Assembly (NCBI RefSeq): GCF_014529535.1
Contig: NW_023503493.1
Span: 17,020,001 to 17,084,000, forward strand
Reading direction: 5' to 3'
DNA: 64,000 nucleotides
From: Bradysia coprophila
Taxonomy: Eukaryota; Arthropoda; Insecta; Diptera; Sciaridae
The position numbers were made by a program, and so were the translations under genes. The notes beneath the pieces were generated by a model, which was not told where the DNA came from, searched no databases, and was given only the letters and a program-made list of their open reading frames with translations. Position 1 is the first letter of the stretch; every line of letters begins with the position of its first letter. This document shows, in pieces, positions 47,107-59,762 of the stretch.

Positions 47107-49209
47107 GGGAGTTGCGGGAAGAAGAACAACTACACGAATAGTAAGACTTAAATTATTTGCCGCAGCATTTACGTGTACCGATTGTTCAATATTCAATTAT
47201 AACCAAATCCATACAATAGTACCGAATTGGCAATATACTCACCGAAATTCGTCATTTTACTATATTTCAGCCAAAATAAGAAACCTTTTTTTCACGATCC
47301 TGAATACAACGCGTAACTCGATTTTAAACACATTTTGCTTAAAACGTAAGCACTATGAGTGCCATTCAAGAATGTTAAGAACTTCCTGAATTCATTGTTT
47401 TCCCAGCAATTTGTTACTGATCGATCGATCGATCCGAAAGAAGACAAATTTTGTTGGGATAAAACATGGAAAACGCGGAAATAATGATTATAAAAAACAC
47501 ACTCCACTACAATGAATGTCGGATAATTTCTTTTAAAAACGCCTTTTTTTTATTAAGTATGACCCGACCTGACAGTATCAATTCAAATTTGTTGAATCAG
47601 AAATTTGCATCTGACAAAAGCATGTACAAATTTACAGAACAGCAAAACAAAATCAAATTCATCGTATGCGAAATCCGAAATAAAATATGAAAACTAGTAA
47701 TTGGTGTATCCGAACATCACAACAATAAAGTTCATCACTTAGGAATTTAAAACATTGAGCACCACCCGATAATTACTTTCAGAAGAAAAGAAAATTCTTT
47801 GATTTTAATTTCGCACAAAAACCATTCGCTCATGCTCATTCAATACCATCAATTACCACAAGTTTTTGATTTACACTTAAGGAAAAATGCCGAAAAAACG
47901 AGACATTTGAGCGAAAAGATTTGAAACAAATTTGCTTTTTTTTACTTATAATGTCGTAGAACAAATGGCTTTGCCACCGAATGGTTAAGTGGCAAATTTA
48001 AGGAAAATAGGAAATGATTCAATATTTTCTGGGCAAATCTCCATATTTCAAGGATGCGAGAATACAAATCCACCATCAGATTAAGCAAATCATTGTGGGA
48101 AGTCCGCAAATTTGCCGAGCAAAGGTTGGCAAATTTGTCTTTTTTAGTACAAATTTGCAATATTTGATCGGCAAATTTGCGTAATTTCTGAATTAACTTG
48201 ATCACTTTCTTTGCAAATCTCGGCAATTTTCCACACACACTTCACAGATTTGAACACTTTTATAAAGAAAAACACTGATAAGTTCGCAAATTTGCGTTTT
48301 TAAAATTTTCAAAGCAAATCTTTGAAACAAATAATTTGTTTTCAACTTGATAAATCAAAACAACTTCGACATGATTTATACACGCATTTGACGGTTTACG
48401 TTGGCAACTTTGATGTCATTGTGTACTAAATTTGCGTATTTTTGTCAGTACGGCGCGGCGGGCTGGATTCGAATATTTGATTATTGACTGTGCGAAATTA
48501 ATGTTAAAGAATTTTTGTTTTCTTTTGAAAATAATTATCGGGTGGTGCTCAATGTTATAAATTCCAATGTGATGAATTATTGTTGTGATGTTACGATACA
48601 TCAATTACTAGTTTTCATATTTTATATTTTATATTTTTTTTCGGATTTCGCATACGATGAATTTGATTTTGTTTTTCTGTTCTGTAATATTTTACATTCT
48701 CAGATGCAAATTTCTGATTCAACAAATTTGAATTGATACTGTCAGGTCGGGTCATACTTAATAAAAAAAGGCGTTTTTAAAAGAAATTATCCGACATTCA
48801 TTGTAGTGGAGTGTGTTTTTTATAATCATTATTTCCGCGTTTTCCATGTTTTATCCCAACAAAATTTGTCTTCTTTCGGATCGATCGATCGATCAGTAAC
48901 AAATTGCTGGGAAAACAATGAATTCAGGAAGTTCTTAACATTCTTGAATGGCACTCATAGTGCTTACGTTTTAAGCAAAATGTGTTTAAAATCGAGTTAC
49001 GCGCTGTATTCAGGATCGTGAAAAAAGGTTTCTTATTTTGGCTGAAATATAGTAAAATGACGAATTTCGGTGAGTATATTGCCAATTCGGTATACTATTG
49101 TATGGATTTGGTTATAATTGAATATTGAACAATCGGTACACGTAAATGCTGCGGCAAATAATTTAAGTCTTACTACTCATGTAGTTGTTCTTCTTCCCGC
49201 AACTCCCTG
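47107..49209. mobile_element. 2.1-kb foldback element, 710-bp arms
   Basis: The left arm 47107-47816 and right arm 48490-49207 are inverted copies, nearly identical at the outer part (a 71-codon frame is identical in both) and more diverged inward. Ends GGGAGTTGCGGGAAGAAG; on the right the end reads CTCCCTG followed by TAAATATT, and TAAATATT also occurs at 47084-47091, 15 bases outside the left arm, so it may be an 8-bp TSD with altered left end. The 670-base centre is full of CAAATTTGC words. No transposase. Confidence 0.85.
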
Positions 49210-49220
49210 TAAATATTTTT

Positions 49221-49475
49221 CATATGCACAAATTGTGCAGCACAATGAGCACCAGCTGGATCTGCTAACACACACTTATTGTATGATAAACAATCAAAAC
49301 ACATTCTTAACCATGTGTTTACTTCATTCATACGTGTTATGTGCGCGTAGATGACGTTAACGTAGAAATGCACTCTGTGTAGGTTGTCTTTGAATTGTAT
49401 ACAATACAAAGTGTTTTTGTTTGTACACCAGCTGGTGATATTCAGCTGGTGCTCATTCTGCATATGAGAAACATT
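49221..49475. repeat. Imperfect inverted repeat
   Basis: CATATGCA...ATGAGCACCAGCTG at the left and CAGCTGGTGCTCATTCTGCATATG at the right, separated by about 180 bases. Confidence 0.6.
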
Positions 49476-49531
49476 TAGCAATTGTATTGATTGGAAATCC
49501 TTTACATCATATTTTTGATCAAGCTTTTTAC

Positions 49532-49665
49532 CAACGCACGTCAATCATGAGTGATACTCTAAATAAAGCATTGAAAGCATTTAATTTGATTTAATTTGCA
49601 TTTTTTTTCGTTCAAAATGATATTTGACAGCTGTCACTACGGTCACTAATGCTTGATGTGCATTG
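49532..49665. mobile_element. MITE of the CAACGCACTTCAAGC family, copy 4
   Basis: Starts CAACGCACGTCAATCATGAG and ends GCTTGATGTGCATTG. The 7-bp flanks TTTTTAC are exact on both sides (49525-49531, 49666-49672). Confidence 0.85.
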
Positions 49666-49747
49666 TTTTTACTAAATAAGAATGCACGATGAGGGTCAAT
49701 GAAAGACCGTTGAATTTTCAAGCTGAGTAATAGATCATCTTCAAGAC

Positions 49748-49975
49748 ACGGTACTTTTACACGTAACCGCACTTAAGTTTAATTAAATGTATCGTTTATT
49801 CATTCATTTGTATGAGATTGTTTTAACGTGGATGGCTTTTCAAACGGCCTTGAAGATTATCTATACTGACAATCTTCTCGTTACGGTACTTTCAGACGTA
49901 ACCTCAATTAAGTTTCGTTAAGTGTTTCGTTCATTCATTCGTTCGTATGTCTTTGACGTCTTTGAAAATTATCTA
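49748..49975 (+). repeat. Two degenerate direct repeats
   Basis: Both copies contain ACGGTACTTT.A.ACGTAACC, AATTAAGTTT-like, CATTCATT.GT and GAA.ATTATCTATA blocks, spaced about 135 bases. Confidence 0.55.
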
Positions 49976-50696
49976 TAACATAGATATCGATATTTCTTTT
50001 GCATCTTTTGCATTTTCATAAAAACAAAATTGAAATAACTTGAAACTTTGGTAAATTAAACATATGCACTGAAATCAATGGAGTGTTGTGAACATTGTGT
50101 GTGTAGATTTATTTTAAATTTCGTTAAGCTTGACACCTAGCAAGTAGAAAATAAATTCTTAGATGACATCATTTTTGTAAACAAAAAATTACAAATTTGT
50201 TGTATATACAACACTTATTATGGTGCAAATTAGTTAGCAGCTAATTTGAATTTGTTTATCAAAGTGTTGAGGTATTTGCTTTGTTGATTTTTAGGTAAAT
50301 TTTATCAAATTATTAGGTATATCTCTTTGGCTGTTCTGTTCTTGGTACTTGCAGAAAGCTTTTCTCTTAGCAGATGACTCGAGAGTTAAACGTTGATTTC
50401 TTTTATTGTTTATTAACATTGAATGACTCGATTTTAAATTCAATGTTGATCTAGGATTGACTCTTAGATGGTCTATAAACGTACGCATAGCGTTCCCAAC
50501 TCACATGCATGAAATATTTACTTCGAATAAATGTTTAAGAAAAAAGATGAACTTCTACTTGAAATAACCAAAAAGTGGTCAGGCTGATAGCGATATGGTG
50601 CATTCAATCTGTAGAAGTCCTCAATACCACCTCTGAGATAACAAGTTTTGTGGTTCACTAGTTTAAAACAAGGTATAGACCAAAATGATATGTACA

Positions 50697-50697
<1 letters not shown>
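49976..50697. other. Intergenic, nothing recognised
   Basis: No supported gene; two short frames overlap without features. Confidence 0.4.
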
Positions 50698-50727
<30 letters not shown>

Positions 50728-50734
50728 CTTTTTC
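50698..50734. repeat. CTT trinucleotide microsatellite
   Basis: About 12 tandem CTT units directly abutting the reverse-transcriptase fragment; on the minus strand it reads as poly-Lys codons. Confidence 0.85.
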
Positions 50735-50972
50735 AGCCTGTTTCTATCCACTGCTGCATGTAGGTTGTCCAGACCTAACTTCAGTTTACGTCCTAGATAT
50801 ACGTAGCTGTCGACTCGTTCAATGACAGTGTCACCAATTTTGATTTCTCTATCGTCCCCGATGTTGGTCATGACTTTTGTTTTCGATAAGTTCATCTTGA
50901 GGCCAACTTTGCTTGCCTCTTCACTTAACTGTTGTAGCATAAGCTGAGCCTGACCTAGATTCGCTGCTATTT
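50735..50972 (-). pseudogene. Reverse-transcriptase fragment of a non-LTR element
   Basis: About 79 codons on the minus strand read like the C-terminal part of a non-LTR retrotransposon reverse transcriptase: a SEEASKVGLKMNLSKTKVM-type segment, then a YVYLG motif, as is common in insect endonuclease/reverse-transcriptase ORFs. A stop precedes it at once (about 50973) and the frame runs into the CTT microsatellite, so catalytic motifs and endonuclease are absent. A dead 5'- and 3'-truncated copy. Confidence 0.8.
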
Positions 50973-52131
50973 ACAACTTACCCCCATGCAAAAGTTGACC
51001 ATTACATAGCAATTTGTCCAGCGAAAATGACATTACATGTGAACTATTTTATTTATTATAGTTACAATGGACAGGCCTAGGCTCAGTTATACATTGAACT
51101 TAAGAAAAAGTTATACATGGGTTCATTTCTCTCATTTTTCTAAGTTCAAATCAACTTTTACATGGGGCAGGTAGTAAACCAGAACACATTAGATGCTTCA
51201 TTACTTCGGAAACAACTTTGTGATACTCGCAAACTCACTCGTGTTTGCTTTTATCACAAAAGTTTTACCCTATGTAATGAGTTATGTTCGAAGCATCCAA
51301 TGTTAGTAACTCGTATCGCTAGCATAGTTATTATAGGCTCGTTCTTAGCGCCAATGAAGTAAAAGACTTTTTACTTTTGAATACAATCACATTTGGTCTA
51401 TTAGATAAAACTTTGTAGCATTATTAAGCGAAATAATAATCAAGTGTAACACGTAATTTAATTCACGTGTACTATTATTGATCTTAAAGAAATAATAATT
51501 GAGGTGAATATGAACTATGAAATTATGGACACTACATCCACGCAGAAACGTAAATCAATGTCAAAGTTCACATCTTGTAAACATCCCATGTCTTACACTT
51601 GCATTTAACATAAACATCAATAATCATGTTAACTAAATTACGTTATTCACTAGGTCAATAAGGTAAATCTATTTTTATACGTGACATAACACACATATCC
51701 GTTAAAAAAATCGCTATGGTGAGCTGTATATATTATTATGTCGCTGAATAAAAAAAAACACCATCGCCAAGAAAATTAATAAAAAGTGAAATTACAATAT
51801 AAATAAAAAACGAACACATACTCAGCTCACATACTATAAAACTGTAGCCGCGTAGATAAGTATAAAGGTAAATTATCATTTCATTTCCCAACGAAAATCT
51901 AATCAAATACGCGCAAGACATAAATTTATGTTGAGGAGAAGATGTAAACAAACGGCGCAATAACGCGAATTGTATACACTCTCGAAGAGAATCGAGACAG
52001 AAAAAAAACCATTCAACATAAACTCGAATTCTCTACCATATGATCCCTAATTCGACTTATGTTTTGTAATCAAAAGCCATGACGTCATTTCAACTCATTG
52101 AATAATGTCTCGCAGCTCCATACATTTAGCA
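50973..52131. other. Intergenic, nothing recognised
   Basis: No supported gene. Confidence 0.4.
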
Positions 52132-52208
52132 TCATTCATTCTACGCATGTAAATATTCATTCCTCTACATTGCAGAATGAATGATATTTACATGTGTGGA
52201 ATGAATGA
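52132..52208. repeat. Hairpin of 30-bp arms
   Basis: TCATTCATTCTACGCATGTAAAT at 52132 and its near reverse complement at 52175-52208, loop about 12 bases. It lies about 440 bases upstream of the exon at 52651. Confidence 0.7.
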
Positions 52209-52650
52209 GATAATGTAACGCGTAGAAAAGAGAAAGGTCATCTCGCGCAATACACACTCGCAACATTTTTAACACCATTTTTGTATAACAACTTCGCTAT
52301 ACCAAAATGCGCTGAATGTCAGCTCTCCCATATACTATACCCATTCACTTGAGACAACTTGTTCGATTCATTCCGTAAAGGCTTTCATGTTCAAAAGAGA
52401 CAAACCACTATGCTGGAGAGCCTAAGCTTACGTAAAATTCAGTCACAACTTTAGTATCGAACCGGCTTTTGAACATTCAAAGCAAAAAGTGTTTTTCTTC
52501 CGTTGGATACATTTATATTACAGTAACCACTCAGTGCTAAGAATTTGAAAATTTGTGTTTTTTTATGTGAATAAAGAAATCGTCAAAAATTAAACTTTTC
52601 ATTAGCTGGAAAAGTTTTTGTGCTTTTGTTAAATGTTAAAAAAATAAAAA

Positions 52651-53563
52651 ATGGATCCTAATGAGGATCCACCACCCCAATCGCCAACAAATAAGGATAC
52701 GGGTCCGAGTGAAAATCAAGGTGCAACTTCGCGACGTCTACGTGACAAAGTAACATATTATGAAAAAGTGTGGTCGTCTGGCTCACGAAATCCCGATGAC
52801 GATCCAGATGGTTTTAGCATCGATGTGCATGCCTTTGAGAAACGTCTACGGGAAGAACGGGATAGACGAATAAATGATAGTAGTCCGAGAATCGAGGTTA
52901 AACTAAAATCGACACCGCAACCATCGCCCAGACATTTTGATTCACCCAATTTCAATGTCAAGGTGAATCGTTACGGATCGAGTGATTCCAGTCAACCGGA
53001 TTCGTTTGAGGAAAGTGTTGAACGGTATAATGAGGCAGGCGAAATACGCGGAGATGCTCGCATTTTTAAATTCGAAAAAGTGACGGTGAAAAAAACGCGA
53101 CGCGAAATCAGTGTTACATCCCCGAGTGGAGTGAGATCATTCTTTTCATCGGAACGGATAAGTCGTACCCCATCCGAGGAACGAATATTGCAAGATGACT
53201 CAGCATACCACACCCAACATTTTAGCAATGCCAATACATCGAAATCATCTTCGATTGTTTCGTTGCATGGACATGATGTTGTGGACGAGGGCGTCAGACG
53301 TCGAACACCGTCTCGTGAACAAACTCCTGATAGTAGTCAGTCATGGAGCACAGGATTGGCATGCACGCCCGGTAGTAATGTTGCCACGGGCTATTCACAT
53401 AAACGTCGCCATCCACATTCTGATAGACATATAAGTGAAGGGGAAGACAACAGTCTGGACTGGTACAACGACTACAGTGCACACAGTTTCCAGGCTACGG
53501 CTGCTAAAATGAATTTCAATCGGACCAATTCTCAATACGATACACATATTAAGCAAATTAGAG
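52651..53563 (+). CDS. First coding exon, charged disordered N-terminus
   Basis: 304 codons from ATG at 52651 (a TAA is in frame just upstream) to donor AGAG|GTATGA, in phase 1. The protein segment is charged and Ser-rich. It holds an early LRDKVTYYEKVW motif (about residue 30), a FEKRLREERDRR helix (about 67), an ESVERYNEAGEIRGDARI region (about 125) leading into FKFEKVTVKKTRRE, and a C-terminal YDTHIKQIR helix at the donor. Many SP/TP sites suggest phosphorylation. GC and codon use are gene-like and unlike the surroundings. I cannot name it; the donor phase matches that of 31663 and of 63503, so it may be an alternative N-terminus of the same long gene. A cytoskeletal role is a guess. Confidence 0.8.
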
Positions 53564-56500
53564 GTATGAAACTTTTCGTTGATTAAATTGGCAAATAGTA
53601 TCGCGAATATCGCGTGAATTTCACCGTTGGGAATTTAGAAAATTCTATTCAAGTTTTAGTATAGCGCACCATATATTTACATTTAATTTTGATAGAATTA
53701 TGGGTTGTGCTGGTTTAACCGGTTTAGCAAAATGTATACGATTTTTCGTCTCCAATATATATATTCTTCACTTATAAATGGACAAATAAACATTTTTTTT
53801 TTGCGTAACATCGAAATGAATACACAAAATTTCCATAATGAATTGGAATAAAAATGTTGGCTCGTTGGTTATCGTTGACTTAATTTTTTTTCTGATGTTT
53901 CTATATAGTTACATCGACTTTTTGTTGTTAGTACTTTGTATTTTATATTGGTTATAATGCAAGCATCGAGGAACCTTGAATTTAACTGTGATCTCTGATT
54001 TATAGAGTGGTTATGCCAAGGCAAAATCCAACAATTTTATGTTAAAAAAAAAATCCGAGAACATTTTATTATGTTGCCGAGAATTAACAATGAAGTAATT
54101 ACCTCAATCTGATGGAATCGTTCAAACATACAAAAATTTATTTAAATGTAGCCGCAAAATTTAGATAATTGAATTGTTCGTTTATAGTCACACAAATGCC
54201 AAAATGTCTTTTTGAATGAGATAAATGTGGAGTCCATAAAAAACACAAATGTTTCATTATCTTTTTGCATATATAAATGGAAGATAGATAGATAGGTGTG
54301 CAATGTGTTTATTTCAATTATAATCCACAAAAAAAATCTAATCAATTCATGGATTGCAATAAAAATTTTGGCATTTTAGCACACATACGACCATATATTT
54401 GGTAGTTCGGTATGTACAGGTGTTAACATGAACATCAAATAGAGTTGAATGTTGTCGTTATACGATTTTGTTATTTTCTTCAATTTTTTTACTTACATTT
54501 TTGTAGACAGCAGCTCAATTTGTACTTTAGATTCAAGATTTTAAAAGGAGATTACTGATTTTTAGCGATGAAGTAATAATAATTACAACACGCAATTGGT
54601 TGTTAGCCTCTTTAACGTTTCTCATTTCGACTCAATGCGTTAAGCTGTGTATTAAACATAGATGTATGAATGGCAACCTGCAGTGAATGATTAATAAGTC
54701 TTTTGAAACTCGATTTTTCTTACACAGTGATGATGATACCATTAAGATACAATGAGAAAGTGGTTTATAAAAGCTTCTTTTTACCAAAAATAAAAATAAT
54801 TTTGAACTATGGAAGCTGTTAATAGACTGCCAATGCCGTGGGTGTCACTTCTGTTATTTCAAACAGATCAAATTTCAAAATATCAAATTTTAGTTTTGAT
54901 AAAAAATCTTGTACTTAGTTTGTTTTGACATCAGCCGTCAGTCGATTGATGAATTTATTCGTTACTTTGTCCAAGAAATGTAATCTAAACTAATCATACG
55001 CATCATGAAAACATTGCTTCAGTTTATTTTCATGCCTTGGGACAAAATTACAGATTTTTTCTCGTAATTTGGTCCATTTGGATGCTCAATTCGTTCGGGC
55101 TACAACTCGTGAAATAGTCTAAAATCTACCGTCCATTCGTTTGAAACGCTGAATTCCACTGCAAATTGCTGGTTGACTTATATACCACGAAATGTAAACA
55201 TCGCGCAAACAGATCTATAAATTGAAAATATTTCAATTTTATCAGTGGATGATAAGGCAATGATTGTGAACTCATTTAGATTACTTAATGTGCTATGCAA
55301 TTTAGCCGCCAATGAAGTAATTGTTGAGGTATTTATTGTCACAATTTTCGAAACCTAATACGACGTTAGACACACAAGCACTTTGTCCGTTTAAAGAAAA
55401 CAGAGACATTTCTACCGAAAAAATGAAATTAGGTCAGAGCGTTTATTTCGTGTAGAAGTCAAAACCTCTGAAACTAACGAGCCATTTCATTTATGTCTTA
55501 GTCTTATTTTTGGTTTCTATATCGTACCCTAAATTCTGTTACATCGAATAGATTATCTTTTACGAAAAATGTTAAATGTAAACGATACGAATATACTTAT
55601 GTGTGTAAGACGAATAACATGAAGTATTCATGCTTAATGGTCGTTTGAATTTATTAATTTGATTGCCAAACAACACGTTTTGTTCAGCTAATAAAAAAGT
55701 CAAAAAAAAGCAACGTGACTCTCGAATTGACTGCATATTAGAAAGCGAATATTACCGAATTAAAGTTGTGCGTATTGTCTTCAAATTATTATTTCAAATT
55801 TATTTACATGGACGATTAGTTCGTTCGTTCGTTTGTTCTATATCATCAATTATTCACACCCAAAAAGTCGTTCAAGTATGTTCCGAAAAACAAATTTAAA
55901 ACTAAAATCAATTTCAACTTATAAGTCGCTAATATAACACGGAAAAGTTTCTCATCCACAGCCGAAAATGTTTTCCGTTTCAGTACAAATCAATTGCTGG
56001 AAATTGAATTAAAAATTTGTAAAGTCGAATCAAACATCATAACAAAGTTCTATTGAATTTGTCGCCTTTCATCGTATTACATTTTATTGATTTTTCACGA
56101 CATCAACGAATCTCAGCTGTTTTGGCAGATGATTGTTATATATAACGTTGTAGTATGGACGTAGTATTTATACCAACACATACACATACGAAGACAACAT
56201 GGAACATATGCGATAATAGTGCGATTGATAAAGTGATTTCACATGGGGCACTATATACTCAGATGTGTTTTTTTAAGTTTTGTTCAACTCGTGATTTTGT
56301 AACCGACTACACCACACTTGAAATTTGTAGTTTTAATTGAAAGAGTTAATGCTTCGTCCATTGAGAGTACACAGCTTACAAAATATGGACAAACAGTAGA
56401 GTATGTTACATAAAATCGTTCTTATTTAGTAATTATCTACGGCATGAGTTACCATTTAAGAATAACATCTTAATGATTTTATTATGTCATATCAACGATA

Positions 56501-56794
56501 TAGCTGGTAGTAATAAAATTAATTAAAAATACATCTCTGAATAGGATATACCTCATGCATTTTCTCTGTGGGATCATGCGCCTTTATTACTTTATTTCTT
56601 ACATTATACCTTCTCAGTGATAAGAAAGTTTTTTTATCGACAAAAAAATGATTTGTTGGTTTGTTTATTTGTAAACGACTTCTAATGTTTTCATAATCAA
56701 TTTTTTTTTGTCTCTAAGTATTCCACACCCGTAACATTTTACTACCGAATGTGATTAGCGAAACGGTTGGCGTTAGTTGAGTATTTTTCTTGAA
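53564..56794. other. Intron or intergenic, nothing recognised
   Basis: 3.2 kb after the donor with no exon or clear repeat found by eye. Confidence 0.4.
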
Positions 56795-56796
56795 TA

Positions 56797-58758
56797 GAGA
56801 ACTTTAGCAAATCACACAATAACGACAAAACCAATAATTTCCAACAATAACGAAAACGATATTGACACGGAAAAATTTTATCATTGTGAATGAGGCGGGA
56901 TGGGTAAATATGTTCACAAATCATGGTGTGTTATGTGGTGGCAGAATTCAAAATACTTATGAAGTACTTTAACAGAAATTAAATTGAAGTAGAAAAATAT
57001 AATTCACGCCGTAAGTGCGGTCGAAATTCAAAATGGAAAGTGGTCTTTCTAACGTAGCGTCATTTTCATACAAGGAAGCGTTGAAATGTGTTTTTCGGTT
57101 CACTTTTTCAGGTGAAATAATAGCAGTTTAGCAGTGAAAAAGTGCTATTATTTCGTCTGGGATGAATATACACATGGTTTGAAAGGTCTTTGCCAGTAGA
57201 CCTCAAAACAGGCATCACACAGTCTCGAGCTACACTTGGTTCCTGGCTGAAGATATCCGAAGATGGAAAAAGGGTGTTTTTAAACTAATTTTTTGGCGAT
57301 CGTTCCGGGTGAGAGTGGGCTCATTATAAAGCTGAGTTCAACTACTTACGGGGAATGTCTAGTTTCATTAGATTCATTGATAGATGTTGTAAAAAATGTA
57401 CAACAAAAATTTTCAAAATCTGTGTGAACTTTTGACAGGTCTGGGCTGGTACTGATGACGCTTAATGTGAACCTAATATGCTAGTTGTAAGCTTTCCATT
57501 GATACCTCATTTGCAGTGCTGGTGAATTTTACGAGTAGCGGGTGTAATTACATAAAAATCTGTTATGTGGACAATCTTATTTAACTTCTTATTTATGGCT
57601 CAAAATTTCCAGTTGCAAGACAATTATTATTGAGAGTCAAAAATTGCGCAACCAATCAGAGGGTGCGATTTTATATTTGTCTCATGCTGTTGTTTCATAA
57701 ACCACTTGGGACAAATATAAAATCGCATCCTCTGATTGGTTGCGCAATTTTTGACTCTCAATAATAATTGTCTTACAACTAGAAATTTTGAGACAACTTA
57801 CAAATTTAGAATTTTTGTCTACAACGTGTCTATTTGAATGGTAAAGGGAGTTACCCGAAAAAAAATGTGTTTCGAGTGACCATGTGCTCCACGTGCTGTT
57901 TGTGAGGTTATGCTCACCACAGCACAACTTGTTCTGTAAATTGTGTCGTCAAAAGGCAAGCTAATTTTTCCATCTCATTTCCACTAGCTTCAGAATGTTC
58001 TAGTCTACAGATTTCAATAAATCTATGTATGTTCAGAGACACACGTTGTAGACAAAAATTCTAAATTAATAAACAATCAACGATATGACGATTCTGTCAA
58101 CACATTTATAGACAATATAGTGGATATACTCAAATATACTGGATTGCTGGAGCTATACTGGATTACTGGATCTACTGGAGCATAAATTCGAGTCTTGATT
58201 CATTTGGGCGTTTGTCTATTTCAGTTGTCCTGTGCATAAATAGTTGTTTCTACCTCAACAGAAAAGTGATTTTCTCAGCACACGTCCTAAAACTGAAGAC
58301 TAGTGCTTTGTCCTCTCGTTTGTCTTTCTTTTTTTTCAAAAATTCCCATTGATTAAACCGATAGGCTAAATCAGCGATTTTATTTCACATGGATTCATTT
58401 TATATTTATATGTTCTCCTTAGTTGGAGGTGCTTATTCATAAAAATTCGAAATTCACTTATTGTCAACGCAAACGCTGGTCTATCGAGAGATTCATATAA
58501 ATTTATCATTTTCACATGAAACGCTTATATCCTCTGTGTGACTTTCATTTGAAAATGTCAAATCAATCGGATTCAAAAATTTTAAACACAAAATGAAAGA
58601 AGTTTGAATTCTGCCACCACATAACACACCATGATTTATGAACATATTTACCCATCCCGCCTCATTCACAATGATAAAATTTTTCCGTGTCAATATCGTT
58701 TTCGTTATTGTTGGAAATTATTGGTTTTGTCGTTATTGTGTGATTTGCTAAAGTTCTC
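56797..58758. mobile_element. 1.96-kb element with 157-bp TIRs
   Basis: 56797-56953 and 58602-58758 are inverted copies with about one mismatch (ATGTTCACAAA against ATGTTCATAAA). Ends GAGAACTTTAGC, with TA directly outside both ends, which fits a Tc1/mariner-type TSD, although TA is a weak signature. No ORF of transposase size. The interior contains further nested palindromes. Confidence 0.82.
57599..57794. repeat. Long palindrome nested in the 1.96-kb element
   Basis: Arms of about 83 bases (GACAATTATTATTGAGAGTC, TTGCGCAACCAATCAGAGG) differ at only a few positions; loop about 30 bases. An outer pair TTTAGAATTTTTGTCTACAA (57806) and its reverse complement ending near 58066 lies just to the right. 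Confidence 0.85.
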
Positions 58759-58760
58759 TA

Positions 58761-59475
58761 ATGATTCATTCACGAATGGTTATTAATTTAGTAAATGATC
58801 GTTCTTAAAGGGTGAATAGTTTAAGCTTTTTCCTAGAAATATTTCACCACAGAAAAATACGTCACCTGAATAAAACGTTCTAACAAATAATATCAATATT
58901 AAGGTTTGGTTGCTTTTGTAAACTATTTATATACCAATCGCCGTCGTCGTCGTAGGAAAATTTATTTTGTTTTGACTTCCATTGTGTATTACCAGAAGTT
59001 GGATTCTAAGGACCTTCTCCAATTTTGAAAGTCATTTTTTCTCGTAATATTTTTGGGAATCAACAGTTCCAAACATTATCGAAACGCGTAGTAAAGAGGC
59101 GGAGGCTTGATTTGTGGGATTTTTTGTAAGAATTTTAATCTGTCATTGATTAACATAAAATAGAAAAATTCATTTGATGAAACCTGTATGGATTAGCATA
59201 AAAACGTAAAGAAAAAAATTCATTTAATGGACATCAGGTGCATTTTGAGAACATTTTTGTGTGTTAAACGGAGAACGGGAGAACCGAAGTTTATACGTCT
59301 TCTAAGTCCAGGTTATACTAGTCGGGTCCCTTGTGTCAATCCGATCACTCTAAGTTTTTCGAACTTTTTAGTTATCATACAAGATTGGGAATGAGAAGTT
59401 GTGGAACATATTTCCTTTTTTGTAAATAAATTTTTCAGTGTTATGGCGAACGGAGCCATTTTTTCTGACACAATA
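58761..59475. other. Intergenic, nothing recognised
   Basis: Contains a short GTC/GAC repeat near 58941. No gene. Confidence 0.4.
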
Positions 59476-59483
59476 CATTGTAC

Positions 59484-59753
59484 TAAATAGCCTCAATACA
59501 AACAACACACACTCTACGGATAATAGCGGCAGAGTCGAAATTTTGCTTGATTTTTGTAGGTGGTTCCGGGTGGTTCCCGTGGTCCAATCGAAAAGTGTTG
59601 TATGGAAGGTGCCCCTTATTTTTGATAATGAACAAGTCGTCCATACATCATTTTGTCCAAAAACTTCAAATTTAGCCGAAATAATTTTGGGTCATTTTGA
59701 CTCTGCCGCTATTGTGTTGTTAGAGTGTGTGTTGTTCGTATTGAGGCTATTTA
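59484..59753. mobile_element. MITE, 270 bp, 8-bp TSD
   Basis: TIRs of about 55 bp begin TAAATAGCCTCAATAC and contain AACAACACACACTCTA and AATAGCGGCAGAGTC. Flanks CATTGTAC (59476-59483, 59754-59761) are identical. An 8-bp TSD suggests hAT or a P-like group. Confidence 0.88.
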
Positions 59754-59762
59754 CATTGTACT

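Noticed and set aside
47292-47507. 71-codon frame identical to one at 48806-49021
   Set aside because: The two lie in the inverted arms of the foldback element; no protein feature.
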